From Flavobacterium cheongpyeongense (GTDB lineage Bacteria > Bacteroidota > Bacteroidia > Flavobacteriales > Flavobacteriaceae): 64,000 nucleotides of DNA. Shown in pieces: positions 1 to 8,609 of this stretch. Below the pieces are notes generated by a model. It made no database searches and was not told where the DNA came from. It saw only the letters and a program-made list of their open reading frames with translations. The stretch's first letter is position 1. Each line of letters begins with the position of its first letter. The DNA lies in NCBI RefSeq assembly GCF_003202435.1, contig NZ_QJHK01000017.1, positions 33,966 to 97,965 of the forward strand, given 5' to 3'. The translations under genes and the position numbers were made by a program.

Positions 1-20
1 TATTATAAAATGTAACCATT

Positions 21-134
21 TGGGCGTTCCCCAAGGGTCGGGTTTTACGTTCCCGCTTTTTTGTGGCAGAGATGCGGCTCTAAAAAGATATTGATCCTGC
101 CACAAAAAGAGCTCCACTGCAACCCCTAACGCAA
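21..134 (+). repeat. Dispersed intergenic repeat, copy A
   Basis: This noncoding block begins GGCGTTCCCCAAGGGTCGGG and ends CCCCTAACGCAA. The reverse complement of 55671-55785 has the same ends and a similar middle, so the two are copies of one element in opposite orientation. The centre contains an inverted repeat, with arms TTTTTGTGGCAG (58-69) and CTGCCACAAAAA (97-108), so it could fold as RNA or single-stranded DNA. No protein is encoded. It sits directly before the SRPBCC gene and fills most of the first 171 bases. Confidence 0.75.
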
Positions 135-171
135 CCGTATCTCAGGAACGATACGTAATAATTGAAACCTT

Positions 172-636
172 ATGAAATTATACAAAGTAGAAACCGTACA
201 ACAGTTAAACACCAGTATCGAAGAATGTTGGGACTTTTTTTCCCGTCCACAAAATCTTCAAACAATCACACCGGACAATATGAGTTTCGAAATCCGGGAT
301 TTTGACAATAAACGCATGTACCAGGGACAAATCATTACCTATACTCTAAAACCGCTCTTGGGCATCAAGGTCTCATGGGTAACTGAAATCACTGCCTGTG
401 TCGAAAACCAGTATTTTATAGATGTACAGCGTTTTGGTCCCTATACGTTATGGCATCACAAACACTTTTTCGAATCCACAGCAAACGGCGGTACCAAAAT
501 GACAGATATTGTTCATTACGCACTGCCACTCGGAATCCTGGGACGCCTTATGAACAGATTAGTAGTAAAGAATAAACTGAAAACCATTTTTGATTATCGT
601 CACAAAAAAGTTGAAGAACTGTTTAATTCAAAATGA
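172..636 (+). CDS. SRPBCC (START-like) family protein
   Basis: This is a 154-aa cytosolic protein without a signal peptide or membrane segment. It has the SRPBCC/ligand-binding look: an N-terminal strand followed by the SIEECWDFFSRPQNLQTITP helix region, a central set of beta strands (YTLKPLLGIKVSWVTEI, QRFGPYTLWHHKHFF) and a long C-terminal helix ending KTIFDYRHKKVEELF. The family binds hydrophobic ligands; no ligand can be inferred here. The photolyase starts 67 bases downstream on the same strand, so the two are probably cotranscribed. The end-to-end length fits the family. Confidence 0.8.
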   Translation: MKLYKVETVQQLNTSIEECWDFFSRPQNLQTITPDNMSFEIRDFDNKRMYQGQIITYTLKPLLGIKVSWVTEITACVENQYFIDVQRFGPYTLWHHKHFFESTANGGTKMTDIVHYALPLGILGRLMNRLVVKNKLKTIFDYRHKKVEELFNSK

Positions 637-703
637 AGTTTCAGCACAACATTGTGTACAGATCTATATTCATAAAAATATTCTGCAAGCGAATACTCCA
701 ACA

Positions 704-1999
704 ATGACAAAACAAAAAGTTACCCTTTTCTGGTTCAGACGCGATTTACGGCTCGAAGACAATACCGGATTATTTCATGCTTTACAATCTGATTTTCCAG
801 TAGTCCCGTTATTTATTTTCGATGATGATATTCTGGACAATCTTCCAAAAAACGATGCACGGGTAAGCTTCATTTACGATTCACTACAAAAAATAAATAC
901 CGAATTATGCACAATTGGCTCTTCTGTTTTAATCAAAAAAGGAAAGACAAAAGACATCTGGAAATCGCTTCTGGAAGAATTTGACATTCAAAGTGTTTTT
1001 TTCAATAAAGACTACGAGCCATCTGCTATCAAACGAGATCTGGCAACTCAGGAATTATTAGCGCAAAATAATATAGAATCTTTTTCATTCAAAGATCATG
1101 TCATTTTTGAAGAAAAAGAAATCACAAAAGCAGACGGGCTTCCATACACAGTTTACACGCCATACAAAAACAAATGGCTTGAAAAATACCATATTTTAGG
1201 TCAGGCACCGGAGTATGATACAAAACTATTCTTTTCAAATTTTGATAAAAACAGCTATTCGTTTACTGAATTAAACGAAATAGGCTTTGAAAGAAGCACT
1301 ATTAAAGTACAGCCACATAACCTGACTCAAATTGCCAATTATAAAGAAACACGCGACTTTCCTGCTTTAGACAGTACTTCCTACCTTTCGCCACATTTGC
1401 GTTTTGGAACTGTCAGTGTCCGAAAACTGGTAAATTGGGCAAACCGAAAAAATCAGACATTTTTAAGCGAACTGATCTGGAGGGAGTTTTTTATCCAGAT
1501 CCTTTTTAGTTTTCCGTATTGTGTCAATCATAATTTCAAACCAGCTTATAATGGCATTCAGTGGCGTAATAATGAAGAAGATTTTAAACGCTGGTGCTCC
1601 GGAACAACAGGGTATCCTATGGTCGATGCCGGAATGCGTCAGCTAAATGAAACAGGATATATGCACAATCGCGTGCGTATGATTGTAGCGAGTTTTTTAT
1701 GCAAACATTTATTGATCGACTGGCAATGGGGAGAAGCGTACTTTGCTAAAAAATTACTGGATTTCGAATTGGCCTCCAACGTAGGTAACTGGCAATGGGC
1801 AGCCGGGACGGGTTGTGATGCTGCACCGTACTTCAGAGTTTTTAACCCGGAAATCCAGCAAAAGAAGTTTGACGAAAATGGAGCCTACATCCGCAAATGG
1901 ATTCCTGAATTTGATTTCGGTTACAACGAACCGATGGTTGATCATGCCTTTGCCAGGGATCGGGCAATTGCAGTTTATAAGGATGGGATTTTGAAGTAA
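704..1999 (+). CDS. phrB: Deoxyribodipyrimidine photolyase (class I CPD type)
   Basis: The 431-aa protein repairs UV-induced cyclobutane pyrimidine dimers using FAD and light. The open frame extends up to 590, but ATG at 704 gives the standard N-terminus MTKQKVTLFWFRRDLRLEDN. The N-terminal half is the Rossmann-like antenna domain; the C-terminal half is the FAD-binding helical domain with TGYPMVDAGMRQLNETGYMH and the WQWAAGTGCDAAPYFRVFNP block. Aligned by eye with E. coli PhrB, the electron-transfer tryptophan triad is present (about W287, W340, W363), as is the asparagine four residues before the last Trp that contacts flavin N5. The enzyme therefore looks active. A cryptochrome-like role cannot be excluded. 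Confidence 0.93.
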   Translation: MTKQKVTLFWFRRDLRLEDNTGLFHALQSDFPVVPLFIFDDDILDNLPKNDARVSFIYDSLQKINTELCTIGSSVLIKKGKTKDIWKSLLEEFDIQSVFFNKDYEPSAIKRDLATQELLAQNNIESFSFKDHVIFEEKEITKADGLPYTVYTPYKNKWLEKYHILGQAPEYDTKLFFSNFDKNSYSFTELNEIGFERSTIKVQPHNLTQIANYKETRDFPALDSTSYLSPHLRFGTVSVRKLVNWANRKNQTFLSELIWREFFIQILFSFPYCVNHNFKPAYNGIQWRNNEEDFKRWCSGTTGYPMVDAGMRQLNETGYMHNRVRMIVASFLCKHLLIDWQWGEAYFAKKLLDFELASNVGNWQWAAGTGCDAAPYFRVFNPEIQQKKFDENGAYIRKWIPEFDFGYNEPMVDHAFARDRAIAVYKDGILK

Positions 2000-2036
2000 A
2001 TTTTTATTTTTTTAAATTTAAACTACACATACTTGG

Positions 2037-2059
2037 TCATCCCAAGGAACAAGGGATGA
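2037..2059. terminator. Hairpin after photolyase gene
   Basis: TCATCCC and GGGATGA form a 7-bp stem around a 9-base loop between the convergent genes ending at 1999 and 2137. There is no strong T tract, so its terminator function is weakly supported. Confidence 0.35.
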
Positions 2060-2136
2060 TATACTAAACAGAAACGGTGATCGTTTAACAGGTATCTTTT
2101 ACAAATACAAACTAAAGAAAGGGGGCAATGCATTTT

Positions 2137-2739
2137 TTAATCTATTACAGGACAACTAATCTCGTAAGGTTCTTTTGGGAATCCATATAAAATAAGGTTG
2201 TTAGTGTCTACATACTTTATCGGAATTAGTTTGTCCAGATAACTATCTGTGTAAAGGGATAGAAATAAGGTAGAATTGATTTTTTCGAGTATAATTTTAC
2301 TTCCTTCTTTATTCAAACGCTTATTAATTTCTTGTATAACTGGTGAATCTAAAACCTCATTGAAGCGAATATTCATTTTTTCACCATTCCAATTAAACTC
2401 AAATTTTAAATTTTGAATTTCACTTTCTGTTAATTCGGTTTCCGTTTCATATAGTTTTTCATAATCATTTTCGAATATACAATCTTCTGTTATAGATTCA
2501 GTTTCGCTTAAAACCCTATAAATTTTTCCTTTACGAAAAAAACGAATACGGTTTGGATTAACAAACTCATGTTGTATTTGGCTTACTTTTTCACTCCGGT
2601 TTTCTTCTTTTATTTTTACTAAAGACAGATCGCTGCCTTTTTCGACCCAAAAATGTGTAATTTCATTTTGATCAAATTCAATTATTTCCGGTTTTCCATA
2701 ATGATCAGGAGTTTTAATAAATAACCAGTTTTCTTTCAT
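2137..2739 (-). CDS. Hypothetical protein, 200 aa
   Basis: I do not recognise this family. It is a soluble, strongly acidic/charged protein with no signal peptide or transmembrane helix, beginning MKENWLFIKTPDHYGKPEII. The sequence alternates predicted strands (KIYRVLSETESITED, NLKFEFNWNGEKMNIRF) and short helices (VIQEINKRLNKEG). It stands alone, convergent with the photolyase gene and divergent from the PAP2 gene. The ATG at 2739 is the first in the frame and gives a plausible start. Confidence 0.55.
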   Translation of the reverse strand: MKENWLFIKTPDHYGKPEIIEFDQNEITHFWVEKGSDLSLVKIKEENRSEKVSQIQHEFVNPNRIRFFRKGKIYRVLSETESITEDCIFENDYEKLYETETELTESEIQNLKFEFNWNGEKMNIRFNEVLDSPVIQEINKRLNKEGSKIILEKINSTLFLSLYTDSYLDKLIPIKYVDTNNLILYGFPKEPYEISCPVID

Positions 2740-2791
2740 ATTAATTTTTTTTAAATAGCTGATAACATAATAACGCTCAAAAGTACTGTAT

Positions 2792-2860
2792 TACAAACGC
2801 TGCGTTTTATCTCTTTAATTTATGTCGGTACTCCTTGCAAAAGAGCCTGATTGAGGATTT
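2792..2860 (+). repeat. Degenerate dispersed repeat, copy 1
   Basis: ACAAACGCTGCG, then TCGGTACTCCTTGCAAAAG and CCTGATTG, resemble 3998-4062 (GCAAACACTGCG, TGGTACTCGTTGCAAAA, CAGATTG) in the same order, spacing and orientation. The two look like eroded copies of one intergenic element. The rest of the 341-base gap 2740-3080 is AT-rich and shows nothing else I can name. Confidence 0.5.
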
Positions 2861-3080
2861 GGGCAGAGGCTGAAAATAGCATTGTTTTTTATTAAGAGGT
2901 TGTAGAATTAAAACTTTTGGAGGTTTTGTTATGATTTTGAGTTGGTATTCTTTTGTAATAATAAGATTGTTATATTAGCTATAAGAAAAACAGTATTCTA
3001 TAAAGTTGATTTATCGGACCATTTGTGTATTTTTTACCACAAAAAAACAAGAATGCTAAGTTACACTAATTCAAAATACT

Positions 3081-3830
3081 ATGAAAAAAATAAGCCTGAT
3101 TATTCTGTTTAGTCTTATGGTTTTAAACGTATTTGGGCAGTATACTAGTCCGGATAGTCTGTCTGTAAATAAAAATATGAAGTTTAAATATAAGGCATTA
3201 ATTATTCCCACAGCTTTAATTGCGTACGGTGTTATTGGACTAGAAAGTAATACCCTAAAAGACATCAATACGGATACTAAAGAAGAAATAAACGAACATA
3301 TTGACAACAAAGTAACAATTGATGACTTTTCTCAATACAGTACTTTTTTATCTGTTTATGCTCTAAATGCAGCTGGAATTAAAGGTAAACACAATTTCAA
3401 AGACAGAACAATTATTTTAGCTTCTGCATATTTGATTATGGGATCAACGGTTAATGTAATAAAAATGACAGGAAATGAGCTAAGGCCTGATAGAACGACA
3501 AATAACTCATTTCCTTCAGGACATACAGCAACTGCTTTCATGGGGGCTGAATTTCTTTATCAGGAGTATAAAGATGTTTCTGTCTGGTATGGCGTTTCAG
3601 GTTATTTGGTTGCTGCCGGAACTGGATTTTTTAGAATGTATAATGACAGACATTGGTTTAGTGATGTCGCTGCCGGTGCCGGTATTGGAATTTTAAGTAC
3701 TAAAATAGCATATTGGATTCATCCTTTGATTAAAAAAACAATATTCAAAAAGAAGGAAAACCTTAACGGGGTAATTATGCCTATTTATAATGGAAAACAA
3801 TATGGTCTTGGAATGTCAGTGTCATTTTAG
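3081..3830 (+). CDS. PAP2-family phosphatase, membrane-associated
   Basis: The 249-aa protein has a signal peptide or N-terminal anchor (MKKISLIILFSLMVLNVFGQ) and then a PAP2 core. All three signature motifs are visible: K128 with RP at 135-136, PSGH at 145-148 (catalytic His), and R185 with H191 and D195 in RMYNDRHWFSD. This family hydrolyses phosphate monoesters or pyrophosphates on lipids such as phosphatidic acid, undecaprenyl pyrophosphate or lipid A, facing the periplasm. The substrate cannot be told from sequence. It is flanked by degenerate repeats and is probably monocistronic. Confidence 0.88.
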   Translation: MKKISLIILFSLMVLNVFGQYTSPDSLSVNKNMKFKYKALIIPTALIAYGVIGLESNTLKDINTDTKEEINEHIDNKVTIDDFSQYSTFLSVYALNAAGIKGKHNFKDRTIILASAYLIMGSTVNVIKMTGNELRPDRTTNNSFPSGHTATAFMGAEFLYQEYKDVSVWYGVSGYLVAAGTGFFRMYNDRHWFSDVAAGAGIGILSTKIAYWIHPLIKKTIFKKKENLNGVIMPIYNGKQYGLGMSVSF

Positions 3831-3997
3831 GTCTGAAGAGAAACGAAAGAAATTCCAATCTCGTTTGCAATGAGGATCGTAATAAATTGAAGAAACGTAT
3901 TTGGCAGCGTTTGAAAGGCGGATAATTTAGAAAACATAATTTAGAAGAGAATATTGTTTTTTGTAAGGCGAAGGCTGGACTTTTGTGCTCAGGAATT

Positions 3998-4062
3998 GCA
4001 AACACTGCGATTTGGTTCATAAAAAGTTCTGGTACTCGTTGCAAAAACATCAGATTGTTTGA
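3998..4062 (+). repeat. Degenerate dispersed repeat, copy 2
   Basis: This is the partner of 2792-2860, about 1.2 kb away in direct orientation. It lies immediately before the start of the small membrane protein gene. It explains why the open frame there extends upstream to 3983 without coding meaning. Confidence 0.5.
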
Positions 4063-4081
4063 AAGCAAAAAAAGCATTACT

Positions 4082-4372
4082 ATGAAACTTACTTACTCAA
4101 TGGCACTTGTTTTTATTTTAGGTTTCATTTGGGCACTAATGCATGAAGCTCAGTTTTTAGCTTACGACGAGAATTGGGGAAATATTTTATCAGCTTTTTT
4201 TATTTCCATTCTTGCAACTTTGTGTTTGCTTATTTTGTGGTTTAAATGTCAGAGTTTTATTTTGGAATGTAAATGGCAGACACTATTATTTTTAATTTTT
4301 GGCTCTCCGCTTACTATTGTTATTGTTGTCATGAATTATAACCTTATTTTTGGATCATCGTTAAAAGTTTAA
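4082..4372 (+). CDS. Small integral membrane protein, 96 aa
   Basis: I chose ATG at 4082 (MKLTYSMALVFILGFIWALM) because the upstream part of the open frame lies in a repeat. Three hydrophobic segments are visible, at about residues 3-20, 35-52 and 65-88. The family is unknown. It is convergent with the next gene, with a gap of 39 bases. With little conservation evidence, its reality as a gene rests on the good start and the membrane-protein composition. Confidence 0.55.
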   Translation: MKLTYSMALVFILGFIWALMHEAQFLAYDENWGNILSAFFISILATLCLLILWFKCQSFILECKWQTLLFLIFGSPLTIVIVVMNYNLIFGSSLKV

Positions 4373-4411
4373 ACTCTGAACTGATTAGTGAACAACGAAC
4401 ACATCAAAAAA

Positions 4412-4627
4412 TTAATCTTCCCAACCACAAAGCGTAAGGCCATAAGCTTGTGCCTGTTTAATAGAGACTTTTGTGATTTCATGTCTGCAGGCAGTTAATC
4501 CACGACAATTTTCTTTGTAGTGGTATTTTTTTGCACCGGTTGGACCACATATAAATACAGTGTTCTCTAAAGGCTCAAAAGCGGAAAGCGAAACAAACAG
4601 CAGAATTAAAACGAAACCATATTTCAT
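4412..4627 (-). CDS. Small secreted Cys/His-rich protein, 71 aa
   Basis: An N-terminal signal sequence (MKYGFVLILLFVSLSAF) is followed by a compact domain with the spaced pattern CGPTGAKKYHYKENCRGL, CRHEI and LCGWED. I have seen this arrangement in other small Bacteroidota proteins, where it is uncharacterised. Four Cys and two His suggest metal binding or disulfides in the periplasm (inference). It lies 12 bases downstream of the lipoprotein gene 4640-5053 and is likely in its operon. Confidence 0.7.
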   Translation of the reverse strand: MKYGFVLILLFVSLSAFEPLENTVFICGPTGAKKYHYKENCRGLTACRHEITKVSIKQAQAYGLTLCGWED

Positions 4628-4639
4628 GTGAGGCGTTAT

Positions 4640-5053
4640 TTATTTGACAATTAACTGATATTGATTTCCTTTTTTATCAATGGCTTTTAGTTTTCCGTAA
4701 GCAATCCATTCGGTATTAATTTCAATGTCCCCAACGCTGTCTGTGATTAAAATTCCGGCACCGTATTTCCCTTCTACATTTATATTTCCAAAAACCGAAT
4801 CGCCTTTTACATCTGTTCCTTTTACATCATAATTGTATTCATAATGTTGAGAATATCCTGTTCTGTATTGATATAGACAGGTTTTATCAATATGGTAGGT
4901 TTTGGCTTCTTCTGGCGTAATTGTTTTGCGGTCGTCTGCCGTAATTACTTTTTTGTAAAATGAATTGATTTGCGGTGGAGGTGGAGCAGATGCTTTTTTG
5001 CAGGAAACCGCAACAAAAAACAATAAAAATAAAATGGAGTATTTTTTTAGCAT
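4640..5053 (-). CDS. Predicted lipoprotein, 137 aa
   Basis: A lipoprotein signal ends at FFVAVSCKK (lipid Cys about residue 18), followed by a proline-rich linker APPPPQ. The mature part carries GTDVKGDSVFGNINVEGKYG and ends in strands (YGKLKAIDKKGNQYQLIVK), suggesting a small beta domain. The family is not recognised. It is the first gene of a two-gene minus-strand operon with the Cys/His-rich secreted protein. Confidence 0.7.
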   Translation of the reverse strand: MLKKYSILFLLFFVAVSCKKASAPPPPQINSFYKKVITADDRKTITPEEAKTYHIDKTCLYQYRTGYSQHYEYNYDVKGTDVKGDSVFGNINVEGKYGAGILITDSVGDIEINTEWIAYGKLKAIDKKGNQYQLIVK

Positions 5054-5250
5054 AGACGATTTGGTTTTACGTAAAGAGTTTTAAAACAGTGTTTTGGGAG
5101 CTTTAATCAATATTGTGCTAAATCTAAATAGAATTCAGTATTTTAAAATGAGTACTTATACGTGATTTATTTTTGTAAAATTTTTAGATTTATTTAAAAT
5201 TTTCTTCTGGAGTTTAAATCAAATGAGAATTAAAATATTCAAAAAAGCAC

Positions 5251-6315
5251 TTATACCTGTACTTGTGCTTCATATAGATCAACCGTATCTAATAATTCCT
5301 TTTCAAATTGATAAATATCATCAATTGATGAAATGGGTAATTTGGTTTCGTTTTTATTGTCATTAAAAAGGCTGATGTATTTTTTTGATCCGTTTAAATG
5401 TAATCTGCAAAGAGGTTTTCGATTATTATCGTCCAGGAGAATGCCAAAATACGATTGTGTATCACGATGGACGATTCTGCTGATCGGAATTTTTCGTCTT
5501 AAAACAGCTACTACGATCCTGAAACCGTCTAGTTCTTCTTCGGTTGTAATAATTTTATTTTCGTCTTCAATCGTTACCGTTTCTTCGTCCTGCTGCTTGA
5601 TTGTTTCTTTGGTAAGTGCAGCATTAAGTCTGTCATTGATTTTTTCGCTGATAAACTGATTCAATGATTTCTGGACTAAGTCTTTAAATTCATCCACTAC
5701 TTTTTCAGTCAGTCTTCCTGTGTACACTTTATTGGCAAAAAACTTGGTAAAATCATTCGAAGGATTTTCAAGTTCATTATTGATTTGCTTTTTGATTTCT
5801 TTGATGTATTTTAAAGAACTGGCATTACTAACGATATTATCTACATTGAAATTAGACTTATGAAACTTTGTGATTTCATTAATCGTGTTTTCCTTTAAAT
5901 TGGTAATGTCAAATTCAAGGAAAGGTTTTTCATCCATTTTATTCTGAGCATCCAAATCCGTAAAAAACTGATAATGAATACCATTTGTCAAAAGTGCAAA
6001 CCTGGTTTTGGTCACATGAAAATAGCGGAATAACTGCGAATTATGAATCGTCAGTTTTTCTTTCCAGCTTTTGCATTCAACGATTATGATAGGCTCTCCA
6101 TTCTGGAAAATGGCATAATCTACTTTTTCGCCTTTTTTTAAACCTAAATCGGCTGTAAATTCAGGAACTACTTCAAGAGGATTAAAAGCATCATATCCCA
6201 GAACATGAATAAAAGGCAATACAAATGCATGTTTGGTAGATTCTTCGGTTTCGATTTTGCTTTTTAGCTGATTGATTTTATCGGCTAATGATTTTAGTTG
6301 AATATTGATTTCCAT
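5251..6315 (-). CDS. Solitary HsdR_N-type restriction nuclease-like protein
   Basis: The 354-aa protein begins with a domain like the N-terminus of type I restriction HsdR subunits and type IV enzymes. The PD-(D/E)xK core is visible: VDYAIF (D66), then IIIVECKSW (E80, K82). A helical middle (residues 150-245) is followed by a C-terminal region with a beta-rich VVAVLRRKIPISRIVHRDTQ segment. There is no helicase, methylase or specificity subunit beside it, so it is not a standard restriction system. A promoter and shared palindrome lie upstream (6341-6384), linking it to the operon at 6431-9796. The role could be defence or DNA repair; I cannot decide which. Confidence 0.75.
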   Translation of the reverse strand: MEINIQLKSLADKINQLKSKIETEESTKHAFVLPFIHVLGYDAFNPLEVVPEFTADLGLKKGEKVDYAIFQNGEPIIIVECKSWKEKLTIHNSQLFRYFHVTKTRFALLTNGIHYQFFTDLDAQNKMDEKPFLEFDITNLKENTINEITKFHKSNFNVDNIVSNASSLKYIKEIKKQINNELENPSNDFTKFFANKVYTGRLTEKVVDEFKDLVQKSLNQFISEKINDRLNAALTKETIKQQDEETVTIEDENKIITTEEELDGFRIVVAVLRRKIPISRIVHRDTQSYFGILLDDNNRKPLCRLHLNGSKKYISLFNDNKNETKLPISSIDDIYQFEKELLDTVDLYEAQVQV

Positions 6316-6340
6316 TGGTGTTGGTTTTAATTAGATTATT

Positions 6341-6384
6341 CAAATTTAGAATGATTCAAAGTCTGTATTTTATGGAAAACCGTA
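6341..6384 (-). promoter_or_regulatory. Promoter and palindromic operator for the HsdR_N-like gene
   Basis: On the minus strand, TAAATTTG (6341-6348) matches the Bacteroidota -7 box TAnnTTTG. Exactly 22 bases upstream lies TATGG-AAAA-CCGTA (6371-6384, + strand), a near-perfect palindrome. The same palindrome/box arrangement occurs at 9833-9876 (gap 22) and 12692-12734 (gap 21). The start codon is 25 bases downstream of the box. Confidence 0.65.
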
Positions 6385-6430
6385 GAATCTGATTTTTAGA
6401 TATAAAATTAGAATTGTAAATAGGATCGCT

Positions 6431-7333
6431 TTAGGATTTCTTTTCTAATATGAAATCTTTGATGATTTTTTCTGTATTGGAAGGCAAATCAGCATTTTTA
6501 ATTTCAAAATGTTTTATTTTCATTTCAGTAAACCATTTTGTCCAATAGGCTTTTATTACTTTCTCTTCGTAAGGATTATTTCGATTTGGATTGATTCCTA
6601 AAACGAGCACTTCCAAATTAGATAAATCATCTCCGGTTTTAATAAAACCGTAATCCTGAACTTGAATTTTTTTCTCCCAGTCTTTGGTGTTTAAGCCATT
6701 CTTTCGAATCCATTCAGCAGTAATGTAGGATGTTCGGTTTTCTTCTTTCATTATGGTATTGTCATAAAACATATAGCCATCTGTGAGTATCACAAGAATG
6801 TTCCTTGAATCTTTTTCAAAGCATTGATCTTTCACTTTAGTGTCAAAAAAGCTCCAGATATCAGAGCCGATAAAATGGTTGTCTTGTATCGCAGATTCAT
6901 ATATTTTTGAGGTCTGTGAAGCGTAATTTGAATTGATGGAGTTCAGTAAATCTTTTGAGGCATTATTTTTATCAATAGCAATTTTTAACTTCTGAGAAAT
7001 CGAATTTATATCTGGATCTTTAGGTTCCGGATTAAAAAATAATTGCATTTTATCGTCAATCTGCCTTATTCTTTTTGATTTTAGATGTTGAGTGAAAGCT
7101 TCCGAAACCGATTTTATATAACCTAAGTCCCGCTGATAATATTCCATAGTTGGATTTGGATTTTTTTCAGGGCTAATTCTGTCTGATAAATCAAGAAGTA
7201 TGCTGATATTATAATTTTCGGATATAGAATTTTTAGAAGTAATGGCTTCCTTGCCTTTAACAGGATCTTGTTTGCATGAAAAAGAGATAACGAGCAATAA
7301 TGATATTGCAAATGTTTTTAAGATATTATTCAT
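6431..7333 (-). CDS. vWA-like lipoprotein, 300 aa
   Basis: A lipoprotein signal ends at VISFSCKQ (lipid Cys about residue 20). The following domain has von Willebrand A features: a buried strand ending in a MIDAS-like DLSDR (D48, S50) and, later, ILVILTDGYMFY, the typical strand plus TDG of metal-dependent vWA folds. vWA domains mediate protein binding or assembly. It is the last gene of a six-gene operon, 4 bases after the four-TM protein. vWA and TerB-like partners together recall the tellurite-resistance (Ter) protein set, but no TerC, TerD or other canonical Ter gene is present. Confidence 0.72.
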   Translation of the reverse strand: MNNILKTFAISLLLVISFSCKQDPVKGKEAITSKNSISENYNISILLDLSDRISPEKNPNPTMEYYQRDLGYIKSVSEAFTQHLKSKRIRQIDDKMQLFFNPEPKDPDINSISQKLKIAIDKNNASKDLLNSINSNYASQTSKIYESAIQDNHFIGSDIWSFFDTKVKDQCFEKDSRNILVILTDGYMFYDNTIMKEENRTSYITAEWIRKNGLNTKDWEKKIQVQDYGFIKTGDDLSNLEVLVLGINPNRNNPYEEKVIKAYWTKWFTEMKIKHFEIKNADLPSNTEKIIKDFILEKKS

Positions 7334-7337
7334 AGGA

Positions 7338-8606
7338 TTAGTTTTTAGAGTATACTAAATGTTGAAAATCAGGATCAATCAGATTTAATTTACTCAGATG
7401 TTCTTCAGAGTGAAGTTCACAACTTTCCAGAAGTTCAGTTTTTTCTTTATGAGCCAAAGCAATTTCTGTATTTATAGCCTGAAACCATCCTTCTTTATAT
7501 TGATGATGATAATGAAGATATTCTTTTACAGGAAATACAAAACCATCTATTTTGGACTGGAGTTCTGAAATTCTTCCGTTTGCCGTTACAATTTGCTGTT
7601 TAAAATCATTTATTTTATTGATATATTCTGCTTTTAGTTTTTCTAAATCAATCAGATTTTCTCTTTTACCTCTTATAAAAGCCCTGATTTTATCAATGTT
7701 TTCAAACTCTTTCATTACAAAATCAAAAACAAGTCCCCAGATAATATAAACTACAAATCCTGCAAAAATGATCATCCAGAATTCTGCTTCGCCTAAAGCA
7801 ATATTCAAATTGTACGGTGCGGAATCTGTTGTTTTATTAAATTCATAAATCTTTTTTTCGATTTGATAGGCTAATAAAGCATCAAATAAAAAGGTAGTGA
7901 CAAAGAGGGCAATCATTCTGAAAATATTTTTAATCCCTTTTCCTTTTTGGACCATATGAATTACATAGCCTAATCCCATGAATACAAACGGAATTGTTAT
8001 TACCAGTACACCTTCAAGCCAGCTGGCTTTAAATGAATTTGTTAAGGCATCGGCATCAAAAATAGCAGCTGTCAGACTATCATTTGAGAATTCCTTGAAA
8101 AATGCAGAATAAGAAGCCGAAACGTAAAATACTAAAACATAAAGCGTAATAGGTAGGAGTAAAAACAAGCCAATATAAAATTGTGCTTTTAGGCCTTTTC
8201 CATCTTCAATTCCAAATTTATCAGGATTTCGTTTGACTTCGATAATTTCGTTTTTGATCTGGTCGATATTATCGTTGAGATCCTGTTCTTTTTTTTCATA
8301 AATCCCAATTGCAGCTTCACACTTTTTAAGTTCTGTGCGATTCTTTTCCTGTTCTTCCCGATAGGGTTGTTTTAATCGGTCCTGTTCTAATTTTTGTTTT
8401 CGGCATTGATCTTCAAAACTCATGTATAAATTTTGTAAACAAGCTTTTAGAACAATTGGTTTTCCTGTTGCTTTTATTGAAGCAGCAAAACCGCTTTGAT
8501 AATACGTAATTCTGATTTGTTCTCTGTCTTCTTCATTTTCATCTAAAAGTTTAGAAGAGGAATCGGTAGTTTTTTTTAAACTAAATAATTGTGAAAGTGG
8601 TTTCAT
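7338..8606 (-). CDS. Four-TM coiled-coil membrane protein, 422 aa
   Basis: The family is not recognised. A cytosolic N-terminus is followed by a long charged coiled coil (about residues 70-130), two TM helices (about 143-168 and 196-218), two more (about 228-250 and 277-300), then a second coiled coil (about 300-360) and a C-terminal helical tail. The architecture of two coiled coils flanking a membrane block suggests a scaffold or mechanosensing role (inference). It is tightly packed with the TerB-like gene (3-base gap) and the vWA-like gene (4-base gap), which argues that the three products act together. Confidence 0.65.
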   Translation of the reverse strand: MKPLSQLFSLKKTTDSSSKLLDENEEDREQIRITYYQSGFAASIKATGKPIVLKACLQNLYMSFEDQCRKQKLEQDRLKQPYREEQEKNRTELKKCEAAIGIYEKKEQDLNDNIDQIKNEIIEVKRNPDKFGIEDGKGLKAQFYIGLFLLLPITLYVLVFYVSASYSAFFKEFSNDSLTAAIFDADALTNSFKASWLEGVLVITIPFVFMGLGYVIHMVQKGKGIKNIFRMIALFVTTFLFDALLAYQIEKKIYEFNKTTDSAPYNLNIALGEAEFWMIIFAGFVVYIIWGLVFDFVMKEFENIDKIRAFIRGKRENLIDLEKLKAEYINKINDFKQQIVTANGRISELQSKIDGFVFPVKEYLHYHHQYKEGWFQAINTEIALAHKEKTELLESCELHSEEHLSKLNLIDPDFQHLVYSKN

Positions 8607-8609
8607 AAC

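Noticed and set aside
590..703. Upstream extension of the photolyase frame to 590
   Set aside because: It overlaps the SRPBCC gene and adds 38 residues unlike the family; the ATG at 704 gives the normal photolyase start.
2680..2710. GGTTTTCCATAA inside the 200-aa gene, resembling half of the palindrome
   Set aside because: It lies in coding sequence and is not linked to a -7 box at the right distance, so it is likely chance.
3983..4081. N-terminal extension of the small membrane protein
   Set aside because: This stretch lies in the degenerate repeat and reads as a Cys-rich segment with no family support.
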